DNA of 64,000 nt from Lepiota brunneoincarnata (lineage: Eukaryota; Basidiomycota; Agaricomycetes; Agaricales; Agaricaceae): NCBI GenBank assembly GCA_023014365.1, contig JAEBUN010000008.1, positions 1,116,001 to 1,180,000 on the forward strand, in the 5' to 3' direction. A model generated the notes under the pieces. It worked only from the letters and a program-made list of their open reading frames with translations, was not told the DNA's origin and made no database searches. Below are positions 11,285-22,395 of the stretch, one piece after another. Position numbers and translations under genes: made by a program. Numbering within the stretch: position 1 is the stretch's first letter; the number at the start of each line of letters is the position of its first letter.

Positions 11285-11860
11285 CCCTGCTACGCAGCAC
11301 TTCTCCCAGCCCAACCCTATCGTCCATACCATCCAGAAACGGATGACATGAAGGCCATTTCGCCCATTTAGCTCAGATCCACTCAGAGCGTAGCACTCTG
11401 AAATCCTCGTGGATTATGATTGTTATTATTTCTCGTCGGAAGTTACTCGCGGATAGGCTGTTCGAAGTTCAGGGTATGGGTCGGGAATGTATGCGTTCCA
11501 GACACATTGGATATTGATATTGAAGGTTGGCCCTCACCACATTCATGACCTTAGACACAAAGTATTCCAAGCATCTGATGAGTGCGAGTATCACTAAACA
11601 TCAATTCACGGAATCCCAAGGTGAGTAATGAATTCATCAACGCTGTAATGCTCAGTGGGAACATTTCCTCATACCGCCCTTCCCAGCTCATGACAAACGA
11701 CGATTCAAAAACGGTTGTCGCTCGATTCCATCGCTCTTAATTAGTGTTCATTTGGTTCCAGAAAGCCTACCTCTCGCTTGGAATCTATCTGAGGGGAGAT
11801 ACATCACGGACGCAATTCGCATTCCTTTCGTATATATACACTCTGCTGAGGAACATTGAT
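11285..11860 (+). pseudogene. Relic of a copy-1-type DUF6593 gene
   Basis: Nucleotide blocks match copy 1 from its middle to its end: CTACGCAGCACTTC with CCATCCAGAAACGG, GGCCATTTCGCCCA, AAAGTATTCCAAGCATCTGA and GTTCCAGAAAGCCTACC. Many indels and stops are present, for example TGACATGAAGG at 11343. The following spacer (11861-12270) matches the spacer after copy 1 (7109-7530), so the whole unit was duplicated. Confidence 0.75.
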
Positions 11861-12146
11861 CCACTCGACCACCATACGGCCGGAACCATGTAGTTGTTTA
11901 CCCTCGGGGTTAGGGATCTCTGCATCCTGTATCTCTGGTGCCCTCTTTTGTCCATTTGTAGCGTTCACACAATGGTCGCGTGTCACCCTCTCTCGAACAC
12001 CCCCCGTATGGCCAAACATTCTAGACTAAATTAATTGTCACCAACCACGAAGTCGTGAAACACGGATGGTGAGGCTGAGCGCAGTATGCACACCCTTTGC
12101 TGCGCAACATCACTTTCTCTCGCTAAATGCTGTTGATTAGATTGAA

Positions 12147-12162
12147 GGCTGTGATCACTATC
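12147..12162. promoter_or_regulatory. Palindromic promoter motif upstream of array copy 4
   Basis: GGCTGTGATCACTATC keeps the TGATCACTATC core, 113 bp before the ATG. The TATA position is degraded to CCATATACAAG near 12232. Confidence 0.4.
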
Positions 12163-12274
12163 AACCCTGGTACGGTATAACACATTAAAGGAACCAAACT
12201 CCTTCTAACTGCGTCCTCCCGCGACCCTGACCATATACAAGATCCAGCCCACAACCAGGCCAAACAAAGTACCA

Positions 12275-13126
12275 ATGCGTCTCGTTCTCTCCGGGTACCA
12301 CCCCAGAAACAGCTCCTACTCCACGGAGTCAGGGGAAATCCTCTACAAAGTTGAGAAGCCCTTCAAGCTCACCAACAGCGTTGCTACCATCAGAAAAGCC
12401 GTTCATACCACTGCTGTGATCTCTCAGGGCGACTCTCTTCATCCACGACGAGCCCGCGAAAAGTCACCTTTCTCTGAGGATGGGAAGGGCAGTGAGCCCA
12501 CAGGCCGTCATTCAGTTGCCTCGGAGGGCCAATCCTTTGCCGATTCCGAGTTGGAGAGTGAGGCTGGGCCCAGTACCAGTTTACCAACCTCTGAAGGGCA
12601 TCTCGTGTTTTATGCTCAGGTGGAGTTCCATACATCCGAATCCGCACGATTCCGCTACAATGGCCTTGATGTATCGGCCAAGGGCTATTTCCGTGGGGGG
12701 GGTTGGTCGCAGTACGGGAGGTGAGTGGTGTAATGCTTATCGGGATCGATGGATCATACTGAGTGGTTATCTTCTCATCAAGGGGCCGGGTCTTCAAAGC
12801 TTCCAATGGAAAGGAATACTCTTGGGAACTACACGCAGGACGTCTCGAGGTAATGGATACACAAGCACTGGATAGATTTTGTATTGATTCATCCACTTTA
12901 GATGATCACCAATGATGAAAACAAGACGCAGGTCGTCCTATTCCGTGAAAAGCGATTCAGTCTTGGACCTCTTATGAAAGGGGGTCCAGCATCACTTGAG
13001 GTTGATCCGAGCTGCGAACCTATCCTGGATGAAATCATGTTGACTTTTGTCTATTGCCACAAACTGTGGAAAGATAGGGAGAGAACCTCAAAAGGTACTG
13101 AAGGAGGCTGGAAAGGAGGAGGTTAA
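12275..13126 (+). CDS. DUF6593-type protein, array copy 4 (245 aa)
   Basis: Exons 12275-12720, 12783-12849 and 12902-13126 join in phase. The order of blocks equals copy 3: MRLVLSGYHPRNSSYSTESG, a variable Ser/Glu-rich insert, AQVEFHTSESARFRYNG, YFRGGGWSQYG, RVFKASNGKEYSWEL, QVVLFREKRFSLGPL and LDEIMLTFVY. The C-terminus is Gly-rich (TEGGWKGGG). The variable insert is the fastest-changing part between copies, while the predicted strands are conserved. This suggests selection on the fold. Function is unknown. Confidence 0.83.
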
Positions 13127-13802
13127 TGCTCGATCTTCTTGAAGGGTACCTGCCGGCATCGCTCGTTCTGTATATCGGTACCTTAGTACTCGCCTATCTC
13201 CGAATATTCTACTCCGCTACTGACCTTCTGGAGATAATAAATCACAACACCGAATTCTATTACACCTAATGGCGAACACCTGACACAGGGTGACGGCTGA
13301 ATGCAAAATCGCAATATACTCTTGTGGGAGTGCCACTCCGGCCATGTGGGAAATGAGTTTTGTTCCGGTCAGCCTCAATCTAGATTTTTCTGGACCCTCC
13401 GACTTTTCAGTGGCGTTGGATGCTCTTTTGTGGAGACATTAATTGAGGCTGAGAAAGCTACTGTAATTGATTATTACGACAGCGTTTGAGATTTGTGTTT
13501 GCATCTATATCATTCAAAGTCTAGCGCACGTCACACCTCATCAGGTTAGGGGGGCGGATGAGCGCTCTCTTGGCGTAAAGAGCCTAGGAGCACTCGGAAC
13601 CTTGAGCGTGATTAAAGGACAACAGGAGCGCAGATACTCAAGGCATATCGTTGTTGGTATACTGACCATGATGCAAAAAAAAAAAAAGGAATCCGTGATT
13701 GTGGCCAGTGGTGATGAATGCAAGTTCAATCAACGGCACGCATCCTGAGCGCAGTTTTGATGGCTGCGCTCATTGATACCTGCCCCCATCCACTGAATTG
13801 AG

Positions 13803-13818
13803 GATCATGATCACTATC
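13803..13818. promoter_or_regulatory. Palindromic promoter motif upstream of array copy 5
   Basis: GATCATGATCACTATC lies 110 bp before the ATG and is followed by AATCC as in copies 2 and 3. CCATATATACTG near 13871 is the TATA-like element. Confidence 0.45.
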
Positions 13819-13927
13819 AATCCTAGTCGAATTCGATGTGTTAAGAACCCTGGGCTCCCTGACCATGAAGCCATATATACTGCAAGGTCCAGCCCACAGC
13901 AGAGGCAGGAAAACAAACCAGTTACAA

Positions 13928-14761
13928 ATGCGTCTCATCCTCTCCGGATTCTCCCCTAGAAACAGCACCTATTCCACAGAATCCGGGCAAATCCTGTACA
14001 AAGTGGATAAACCCCTCAAGGTTACCGAGAGCATTGCTACCATCAAGAAGGCCGTTCCTACCATCGGTGGAGTCTGGCAAGGCGACTCCCTCCACCCACG
14101 AGCCCGCGAAAAGTCACCCTTTCTCTCCGACAATGAAAAGGACGATGAGCCCACCCGCCGTTCGTTTGACTCGGAGGACAGATCCTTTGTCCATTCCGAG
14201 TTGGAGGATGAGGCTGGGCCCAGCAACAGTTTACCGACGTTTGAAGGACATTTTGCTTTCTATGCTCAAGTGGAGTTCCATACATTCGAGTCGACACGGT
14301 TTCGCTACAATGGCCTCGATGTATCAGTCAAAGATTATTTCCGTAAGGAGGGCTGGTCGTGGTTTGGGAGGTGAGTGATGTAGAATTGGGACCTGTTCAT
14401 CATACTGACTGGCAACTTTCTTTTATCAAGGGGCCGGGTCTTCAAAGCCTCCGACGGCAAAGAATACCGCTGGGAACTACGTGTGGGATATCTGGAGGTA
14501 ACGGATACACAAATACTGAATAAATCTAGTATTGATCTGTCTACTTTCCAGATGGTCACTAATGATGAAAGCAAGAAGCGGGTTGTCATATTCCGTGAAA
14601 GGCGAATCAACCTTGGGCCCCTGATGAAAGGTCGTCCAGCGGCACTTGAGGTCGATCCGAGTTGCGAGCCTATCCTGGATGAGATCGTGATGACGTTTGT
14701 CTACTGTTACAAACTAAGGAAGGATAGGGAGAGAGCCGCAAGAAATCGTGGAGGAGGTTAA
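13928..14761 (+). CDS. DUF6593-type protein, array copy 5 (239 aa)
   Basis: Exons 13928-14370, 14431-14497 and 14552-14761 join in phase. The protein reads MRLILSGFSPRNSTYSTESG, a Ser/Glu/Asp-rich variable insert, AQVEFHTFESTRFRYNG, YFRKEGWSWFG, RVFKASDGKEYRWEL, RVVIFRERRINLGPL and LDEIVMTFVYCYKL. An upstream in-frame ATG at 13838 exists, but the conserved MRLIL start and the TATA box near 13871 favour 13928. It is closest to copy 3 and forms the distal end of the array. Confidence 0.84.
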
Positions 14762-14948
14762 TAATTTGTAGGTCATTCCTGGCGAGTATCCGCCAGCTTC
14801 GTTCGTTCTGTACAGTACATCGGTACCTTAGCACCCCCTCTGTCTCCTGATACCTTGCCCCGCCATCGACCCTCCGGAGCTGATGATCACACCTCTCGGA
14901 GTCCTACACCTAATGACGGACACTTGACGGTGGTATTACCAAAGCCAA

Positions 14949-15475
14949 ATGCCACCAAGCAACACAACAGCAGCACATTTCAGAATCTACCAACAAAACG
15001 CCAAACATACCATGCCTGTCATCTGCAATGGTGGCCCACCGTCAGAAACGTCCTGTTCTAACTCCCCTGTGGGTCGCTATCCCTGGGACACCGAAGGGAC
15101 GAGGGCTCAACCCATCGTCGGGCTCCCAGCCACGACACAAGACGGACGCGTCCGGTTTAGTTTCTTACATATCAACGACAATCGATATATCATTTGGAAC
15201 GACAACGGATTGGTAGCAGAGGACGGGGGTTACGTTGGCGCCTATGTCTCGGGTGGTCCCAAAGATGTCGAATGGATCGTCGAACTCGCGGAGGACGGAA
15301 TTCACTGCATGTGTGTTTATCTGTCATAGTTGGTGGGTAATTGTGCTCGCAACACTCACGAACGATAGAATCCGCTGGGGGGAAGGACCCAGAGCTGGTG
15401 TGGACGTTGAACGCCCCTACCGGGCCTGCCAATCAGGTGAATAAAAATGAGCCGTGGCACTCTGCAGCGCCCTGG
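14949..15475 (+). pseudogene. I66-type (cospin/cnispin-like) protease inhibitor relic
   Basis: The frame at 15040-15305 reads SNSPVGRYPWDTEG...IVGLP, then INDNRYIIWNDNGLVAEDGG, then DVEWIVELAEDGIHC. After an apparent intron or break at about 15310-15368, another frame reads ESAGGKDPELVWTLNAPTG and stops near 15473. The order GRYP, IV.LP, a (R)YI. strand, EW.(V/I)E, (I)E.A, (V)WTL resembles the mushroom beta-trefoil inhibitor family I66. The two parts do not join in phase with the obvious GT-AG pair, and the usual C-terminal RPL-type strand is missing. I take it as a relic. The assignment is from remembered family pattern only. Confidence 0.4.
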
Positions 15476-16492
15476 CTGACAGGTTGATGATCTTGGGGGA
15501 CAGGTACACCTCGAAATATATGATGCAACAAGGCTTCGTCAGTTCTGGGACATTTCTTGAGGTCGGACCTTGGGAAAATATGGGAGGTGTGATACATGAT
15601 TCTGGCATGTGAATATTTACAGTAGGCACTATCAGATGCGATGATCGATGATGGTGCTACCCACTTAGTCTTGTTAAGCAAACTCCCTGAGGCTCTCGGT
15701 CAACTTTACGATATGCTGCGATTCCGCAGTCTCCAGCATTTGTAAGACTACCAGTGGCTCCACTGGAATACCTCCTTTGAATCCTGTTCCCTCCGGACCA
15801 GACATAGCCCCGCCTTAGATACGGTCAGGAGTTGTTTATTATGACACCGCATTTGCAGATCAATATCAAGCCGTGGGACTATTTGAGTGAGTCTCGGTAA
15901 ATACGGATTGAGAAGTGAATGTCCTGCCCGAAGTTTGCGAAACATCGGGATTCGCCAGGACATCGTACTCTTTCTTTGAGAGGGTCATCCTGACAGGACG
16001 GAACGCGGATAGTGAAGGGGCCGCATTGTAAGTCGCCGGTCGACGTTCGAGTCATAAGCTGACAAGATCAGCAGCGGGGTACAAAAATAACATGCACAGC
16101 AACAGCCATACCCCAGCTCTAACTCCCTAGTTTGGTTGACAAAATCCCGGAACCAAAAGTAGCCCAACTTCCAATCTTGCAGATGATCAGCAAATTGTAA
16201 CCACGGAGGCTCTTCATCTGTTACGAGTACTTCGAAGAAGCCACCAGGTGTGAATAACATCGTGGTGGAGTCGGCCACTGAGCTGGCAAAGCACTTTCCC
16301 TGGCGCTTTTCCTCAGAACAAAGCGCAGAGGGACTGCAGAAATTGGTCCAGTGACATCGGCAACTATGTCATATGCCTCTTATCTCTGACACAAACAAGT
16401 CCGATCATCTGGAAAACCTCCGTATCGGCAGGCTTTCAGGTATCATGACTCACTCTTATTATTTTTAACCGTCAAAACCAAATTTCCCGAAC
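15476..16492. other. Unassigned region with weak minus-strand coding signs
   Basis: Minus-strand frames at 16278-15985 (start MADSTTMLFTPGGFFEVL), 15963-15748 and about 15770-15680 (PVEPLVVLQMLETAESQHIV) could be exons of one decayed gene. ETAESQHIVKLTESL weakly recalls agaricomycete kinase-like proteins. I could not join the exons in phase and see no catalytic motif, so no gene is called. Confidence 0.25.
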
Positions 16493-16501
16493 ATATATAA
16501 G
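16493..16501 (+). promoter_or_regulatory. TATA box of second-family gene 1
   Basis: ACATATATAAGATC lies about 60 bp upstream of the ATG at 16560. It resembles the TATA context of DUF6593 array copy 2 (ATATATAAGATC). Confidence 0.55.
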
Positions 16502-16559
16502 ATCGCCCAAATGTTGATATTGGAGCATCTCAAAACACAGCTCCTCCTCCCTTTTCCCC

Positions 16560-17269
16560 ATGAACTCAGAAGTCACTCTCACAAATTATTCAACAACTGG
16601 CGTAGCGAAGGGTCAAACTCGCTTATTATATAAGCGTAACGACCAACATAACGCAACATTAGAGGAGGACTCTATACCTCGATACTTCCTCGCGACGTCC
16701 GAGGACGGTGTGAGGAAGGTCAAAATTCATGATACGACCCGGCGTGTCATAGTGGAAGTAAAGAGGAAGACGATGCTCTCCGATGCCATCGTGCTTGCAG
16801 ACAGGAATGGAGGCAAGACGATGAAAGCCGACGCTATTCTCAAGAGGGCTCCCTGTACGAGTCAAAGGTGAGAGAGGCCGTTGCTTGCTATGGTAGGGAG
16901 TTTCGTGTTGAGCTGTTATCTGTTCCTCCCAGCCAATTCGCCATGGCTTTGCACACGGAGGAAGGGGTTTATTACTGGCGCAAGAGACAGGGTCACAATT
17001 GGGCGGTAGGTTATGATTATAATTCTTCCATCACCCGATATTTATCTCAATCGTAGTTGTATGCCGACTCGTCTCGTGCTCCGGTGGCATGGACGGAGAC
17101 TGTGGCAGGCCAGGGCCCTACATGGGAGTTGGTCGTAGAAGACCGAGCGTCAAACATCGTGGATTATGTATTGGCCTCTCTCTTCTATGTGAAAGGCGAG
17201 CCTGATACAAACGAAGAGGAGGTATGGGGATCCTTGGGCCCCCGATCCGCATGGTTATCGATGAAATAG
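16560..17269 (+). CDS. Second-family (DUF6593-related) protein, member 1 (197 aa)
   Basis: Exons 16560-16867, 16933-17005 and 17057-17269 join in phase; intron 1 is phase 2 and intron 2 is phase 0. The N-terminal part reads VTLTNYSTTGVAKGQTRLLY, then KMLSDAIVLADRNGG-type residues (TMLSDAIVLADRNGG). The small exon 2 reads HTEEGVYYWRKRQGHNWA. Exon 3 ends with DYVLASLFYVKGEPD. Members 2-4 (22396, 25952, 27548) share the VTLTN start, the IALADRNGGK block, HTEHGVFYWK and a final hydrophobic helix-like stretch. Exon structure and phases equal those of DUF6593 genes, so I infer a divergent branch of the same fold. Function is unknown. Confidence 0.75.
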
Positions 17270-17904
17270 TAGCCCCTAGCCGGATATTAAGACGGGAATT
17301 CCTGATGGAGATGAAAGTTGCACCACGATATCATGGATGCTAATCTAGCTATGGGCGACAAGTCAGCGTCATCAGATCGAGCTTAGTAAATAGTCACGAC
17401 TGGTGCCGTGTTCGTTCATAGCGACTCTCCTGCGGGGTATCGTGGTTAGCTTTCCTGTGTAGCTAGAGCGATTGGGTCAGAAAACCAAGCGTTTAGTATA
17501 ATCATAGAGACTATGGTCGACTCCACTTATATATTTCGAACATGTTCCAGCTGCTTTTCAGTCACATAGTCGGCAAACAGTCTTCGCAAAAACCACTCAC
17601 GCTGAAAACAGGCCTTGTCCCTTAGGGCATCCCTGATACACCTTCCACGGTTTCGCTTGTTTCTACGAGAGGAATAGGCTCGATAGCGAAAAGCTGCTGT
17701 CTTCGAGCAATAGCGGCACAAAGTTGAGGGATGTGAACATGTCACACAAGTCCCCGGAATGGACCGAGAGTGACAGGAAGCTCCGGCGAGTTTGTTCGGC
17801 GTGCTCTTTCATGTCTTCGAACGCCTATTTTCATTCAACTAAGCGGCTGGCGGCGCTACAAATACCAGGCCCACCCTCTCCTTGTGGTTCCTTCGTCCCA
17901 CACC
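17270..17904. other. Intergenic, promoter of the GH31 gene
   Basis: No supported gene. The frame of the GH31 first exon stays open upstream to 17770, but residues before 17905 lack signal-peptide character. Confidence 0.5.
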
Positions 17905-20900
17905 ATGCCCACGCCGCCTGGGAGTAAAAAGCGTTGGGCATTTCTCGCCCTCTCAATCATCTCGCTCCCCTACGCCCTTGCTACAGATGTCGACCCAGCT
18001 ACATTGGACGCGTGTCCTGGTTATCACGCGACGAATATCAAGACCAATGGGGGAAGGTTGACTGCGGACTTAAATTTGGCGGGTCAGCCGTGCAATGTTT
18101 TCGGCGAGGATATCCAGGCGCTTTCCCTTACTGTGGACTACGAGACGAGTAGGTCTTGTCTTTGTTGGCGCTTATCTCCACTTTGACATCCAGCGCAGAT
18201 GAGCGCATTCATTTGAAGGTCGTTGATAAAAACTCTGCTCGCTACCAAGTTCCCGAGTCTGTTCTCCCTCGACCAGGCTCCCGTCGCACAGTGTCTCCAC
18301 GCTCCGCTGCGATCCAGTTCAACTATACCGCTTCTCCTTTCTCTTTCTCCATCTTCAGGACCTCAACTCGCGAGATTCTGTTCTCCACCGCTTCTCACCC
18401 CATCATTTTCGAGCCGCAATATCTCCGTGTGAAAACTGCTCTTCCTGATAATGCCAACATATATGGACTTGGAGAACATACTAACCCCTTCCATCTTGCC
18501 ACCGACAATACCACACTTACCCTTTGGTCCCGTGATGCATTTGGAATCCCAGTCGGTACAAACTTGTATGGGAATCATCCGGTTTATCTCGAACACCGAA
18601 CCACCGGTACACATGGTGTCTTTCTCCTCAACTCCAATGGCATGGACGTCAAGCTTTCTAATGCGGGTGGCAGAACCACTCTAGAATACAACCTTATTGG
18701 TGGTGTTTTGGATTTCTACTTCTTTGCCGGCAGCGAGCAGGATCCAATAGCTGTCGCCCGACAATACGCTGAAGTTGTCGGTCTACCGGCAGAAGTGCCT
18801 TATTGGTCGTTCGGACTCCATCAGTGTCGCTTCGGATATAAGGGTTCGTCGAGTGTGCTTCTCTCTTTTTTTTGAATACGATTGCTGACATTACTCCAGA
18901 TTTCGTTGATGTTGCTGGAGTCATCTCCCGATATGCAGCGGCAAACATTCCTCTGGAAACTATGTGGACGGACATTGGTGAGAACATCTTTTCCATGCAG
19001 GCTAATCTCAATCCACTCACTGTCACCCAAGACTATATGGATAGACGACGCATTTTCACAGTGGATCCCCAGTATTTCCCCATGAACAGAATGCGTGAAA
19101 TTGTCGCTTACCTGCATGCCCACGATCAGCGCTTCGGTAAGTTCACGTAAAATAATTGAATCACATCAGAACCGAATCCCACACCTAGTTCTGATGACCG
19201 ATCCTGCCGTCGGCTATCTACCCGATGGCGATTATCCGCCGTACAACCGCGGAAAGGATCTCGATGTATGGCTCAAGGCTGAAAATGGGAGTGATTTCCT
19301 TGGACTCGTCTGGCCTGGTGCGTTACACCAAGTCCTTTTTCATGCCAAATTATTCTTATGCCCTCGTAGGGGTAACCGTGTATCCTGGTGAAAACAAAAT
19401 TGATTAATCCTGTAAACATACTGAACAGCCCTGCAGACTGGTTCAACGAGAAGGTCACCGAGTAAGCATTACATCTTTAATTAATTTTGACCACTCAGCC
19501 TAATGCTATCAAGATATTGGAATGGCGAATTCCAAGACTTCTTTAATCCTGAAATAGGGCTTGACATCGATGGTGCTTGGATTGACATGAATGAACCAGC
19601 CAGCGTGAGTTTGATTCTAATTATCTTGTTATAGCTTTTTGATGCCGTTTCTTGTGTGAATTCAGTTCTGCAACTTACCCTGTGACAACCCATTCGAACA
19701 AGCAGTCCAAATGGCTCTGCCTCCACCTCGAACCAACCCACCTCCTGATCCCAATGCACCAATCTTCGAAAATTCCTCCCAGCTGCAGCTCAAGAGGCGT
19801 GCTGACGATCTTCTTAATCCTCCTTACGCCATAAATAATGCTGCGGGACCTCTTTCTAGCAAGACTGCTTTTGTAAGTAAAAGTTAGACTTGCTCAGAAA
19901 TTTGTGTTGATGCATGACCTAGACGAACGCTGTCCATGCCAATGGCTTAACCGAGTATAACGTCCACAATCTCTACGGCACCATGATGTCCACTGCCACA
20001 CATGAGGCAATGCTGTCGCGTCGTCCCGGAAAGCGAACTCTGGTCATTACACGTTCTACTTTTGCTGGTGCAGGTTCTCGTGTTGGCAAATGGCTTGGTG
20101 ACAACGTCAGTTTGTGGGAACACTATAGGTTCTCAATTGCTGGTATGCTCAATTTTGTCTCAATCTTCCAAGTACCTATGGTTGGAAGCGATATCTGTGG
20201 ATTTAGTACGTGTCGCACTTCCAATCTTATAATCACGGCTCCCTGAAAGCGAGGTTTTAGGCGGCAACACAACCCAAACACTTTGTGCTCGATGGGCTAT
20301 GCTAGGTGCTTTCTACCCTTTCATGCGCAATGTAGGTCATACACGCATGCCAGAAATTCTGTGACCCCTAATCACCTATCGGTAGCATAACGCCGATACT
20401 TCTATTAGCCAGGAGTTCTATCTCTGGGATGATGTAGCACAAGCAGCCAGAAATGCCCTTGATATACGGTATTACCATTTGCCGATTTTTGTTTACCTCT
20501 CGCCCATATTCATTCTGAAACACAGCTATCGCCTCCTCGACTACCTATACACCGCTTTCCACCAAGCCCATACCGATGGCACGCCTGTCCTCCACCCGCT
20601 TTGGTTCAAATACCCAAAGGATACAAACACCTTCCCCATCGACTTGCAATTCTTTTTTGGAGACTCTGTCCTCGTTTCTCCAGTCACGGAAGAAAACTCA
20701 ACTTCGGTGGATATCTATTTACCCCGCGATATCTTTTATGAATTCACTACGATGGCGCCTGTTCAGGGCAATGGATCGACTGTTACACTCAGCGATGTTG
20801 ATTTCACACATATTCCCCTTCATATCAAGGGGGGTACGGTGCTTCCCCTGCGTAATGAATCGGCTATGACCACCACAGCGTTGAGGAGGAAGGACTTTGA

Positions 20901-21225
20901 GTTTGTTGTTGCTCCTGGGTTGGACGGCAGTGCGTCTGGGAGATTGTACATTGACGATGGAGAGTCTGTTACTCCGTCGCGTACGACTTTGGTGAATATG
21001 AGTTTCCGGAACCACAGGTTGGATGTGAGGGGTACTTTTGGGTTTAGAACCGGTGTCAAGGTGGCGCGTGTTAGGTTCCTCAATGTGCAGAGTGCTCCGA
21101 GGAGTGTGAGGGTTAATGGGAGGGATGTGGGTGCTTCGGGGATTGGTTTTGATGCGGCGAATAAGGTTTTGGATGTTACTGTTGGTGTGGCGTTTGATAG
21201 GAATCTTTCGGTGGAGTATTCGTGA
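17905..21225 (+). CDS. GH31 alpha-glucosidase, secreted, 892 aa, 13 exons
   Basis: Thirteen exons join in phase: 17905-18148, 18199-18843, 18900-18977, 19032-19136, 19189-19317, 19370-19387 (18 bp), 19437-19461 (25 bp), 19514-19604, 19666-19872, 19923-20205, 20261-20331, 20386-20468, 20526-21225. A signal peptide is visible ([19 protein letters not shown]). GH31 marks follow in order: [58 protein letters not shown] (nucleophile Asp in WIDMNE), [23 protein letters not shown] (acid/base Asp in GDN; 12 exons before the end of the barrel), [19 protein letters not shown] and HIKGGTVLP. Known enzymes of this type hydrolyse terminal alpha-1,4-glucosidic bonds. The length is normal for fungal members. 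All exons are open, so the enzyme is probably active. Its 3' end was duplicated at 23868. Confidence 0.95.
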
Positions 21226-22395
21226 ATTTGACTCGGGGGGAGAGATTGCTTTTGTTGGGGAATAAATGGACCTGGTGTTTTTACTACATAGCAATCCCAC
21301 TCAGGGGTCCCGCAACATGTATATCCAATATATGGATGATCTTACCCAATACTGGTTGCAATGTTCTTGGTGTGATGTTCTTGTTTCAAAGTGCTATGCA
21401 AGACATCTTCATGACCTTTCACGACGATGATAAGAGGGGGCAAATATTGACTCCAGCTCGGTTTTTGTTAATAATCCATTTTTGACGTATTTACCTGCAG
21501 CCTCACATCGACCCTATAGGAAGTTCACTCCGACACAAACTCAACGCCTAGCTGCGGCTGGATGAGGAGCCCGTCCCGAGGGTTACGGTTGCAAAAAAAA
21601 AAAGCTTTCAGTGTTCACTTATAATTAATTGGCGGAAGTCGCTCCAGCCTTGCCAGGTTGTTGCGAATAGGGCGGCGCTCCCGACGAATCGTCTCACTCA
21701 AAAACAGCAACAACCCGCGGTTACAGGATGGAGGCAAGTAAGCATTTTCTGCCATTTTGAACCGAGTGCTGTGTGTTTGGTGTTTGAAGATAGCCCTACT
21801 TACCAGTGCGCTGGCACACTACTAGTTATCTATTTGGTTTATTTTCGGCTGGTGGTTGTATTTTGGCTTCCTTACCACTAGTGCAACCCCCCCCCCCAGA
21901 ACTAATCGAATTTCGACCACTAGGTAACTGGAGGCTGTCTTGACTTTGAGAGCGATACCGGGGCAATATTGCATAGCCCAGCCCTTGAGAACACCCCGCA
22001 GCAAAAAGTGTGCTGTAACACCCAGCAGCATCCGGTGAAATCGCTATATATCAGTGCTGAACATAGTTGATATCAGACTCCCAACACCGCCTCCAGCAAA
22101 CGGCCTTTACCCACACTTATGGCACGTGGTTCACGCTAGCCAATTCTTAGCTCCGGAAAGCCATTACTCAGAGGCTTCCCAAAGTAGCTCGTGTGTACTC
22201 ATGTGCAAAGGATAGCATACCGCGGGGACAAAACGATCGGGGCGAATATGCTTTCCAAAGCTGTCAAATGCCACAGCCTCCTCATTTAAGAACGGCGCAC
22301 AGTTTACAATACACGCCCAGCCCTACTACTCCCACGCACAAAGTTTCGACCTCTTACCACACCGTGCGGAACCCCCTCCTATCTGTATCATCCCC
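21226..22395. other. GH31 3' flank and promoter of second-family gene 2
   Basis: No gene is seen. The stretch is duplicated at 24706-25951. It holds a poly-A run near 21590 and a poly-C run near 21890, both length-variable between the two units. Confidence 0.6.

Noticed and set aside
15690..15780. Protein kinase fragment (ETAESQHIVKL)
   Set aside because: Only one short resemblance; no glycine loop, HRD or DFG could be found nearby.
20719..21300. Long minus-strand frame opposite GH31 exon 13
   Set aside because: Shadow of the real coding exon; Arg/Ser/His-rich as expected of an antisense frame.
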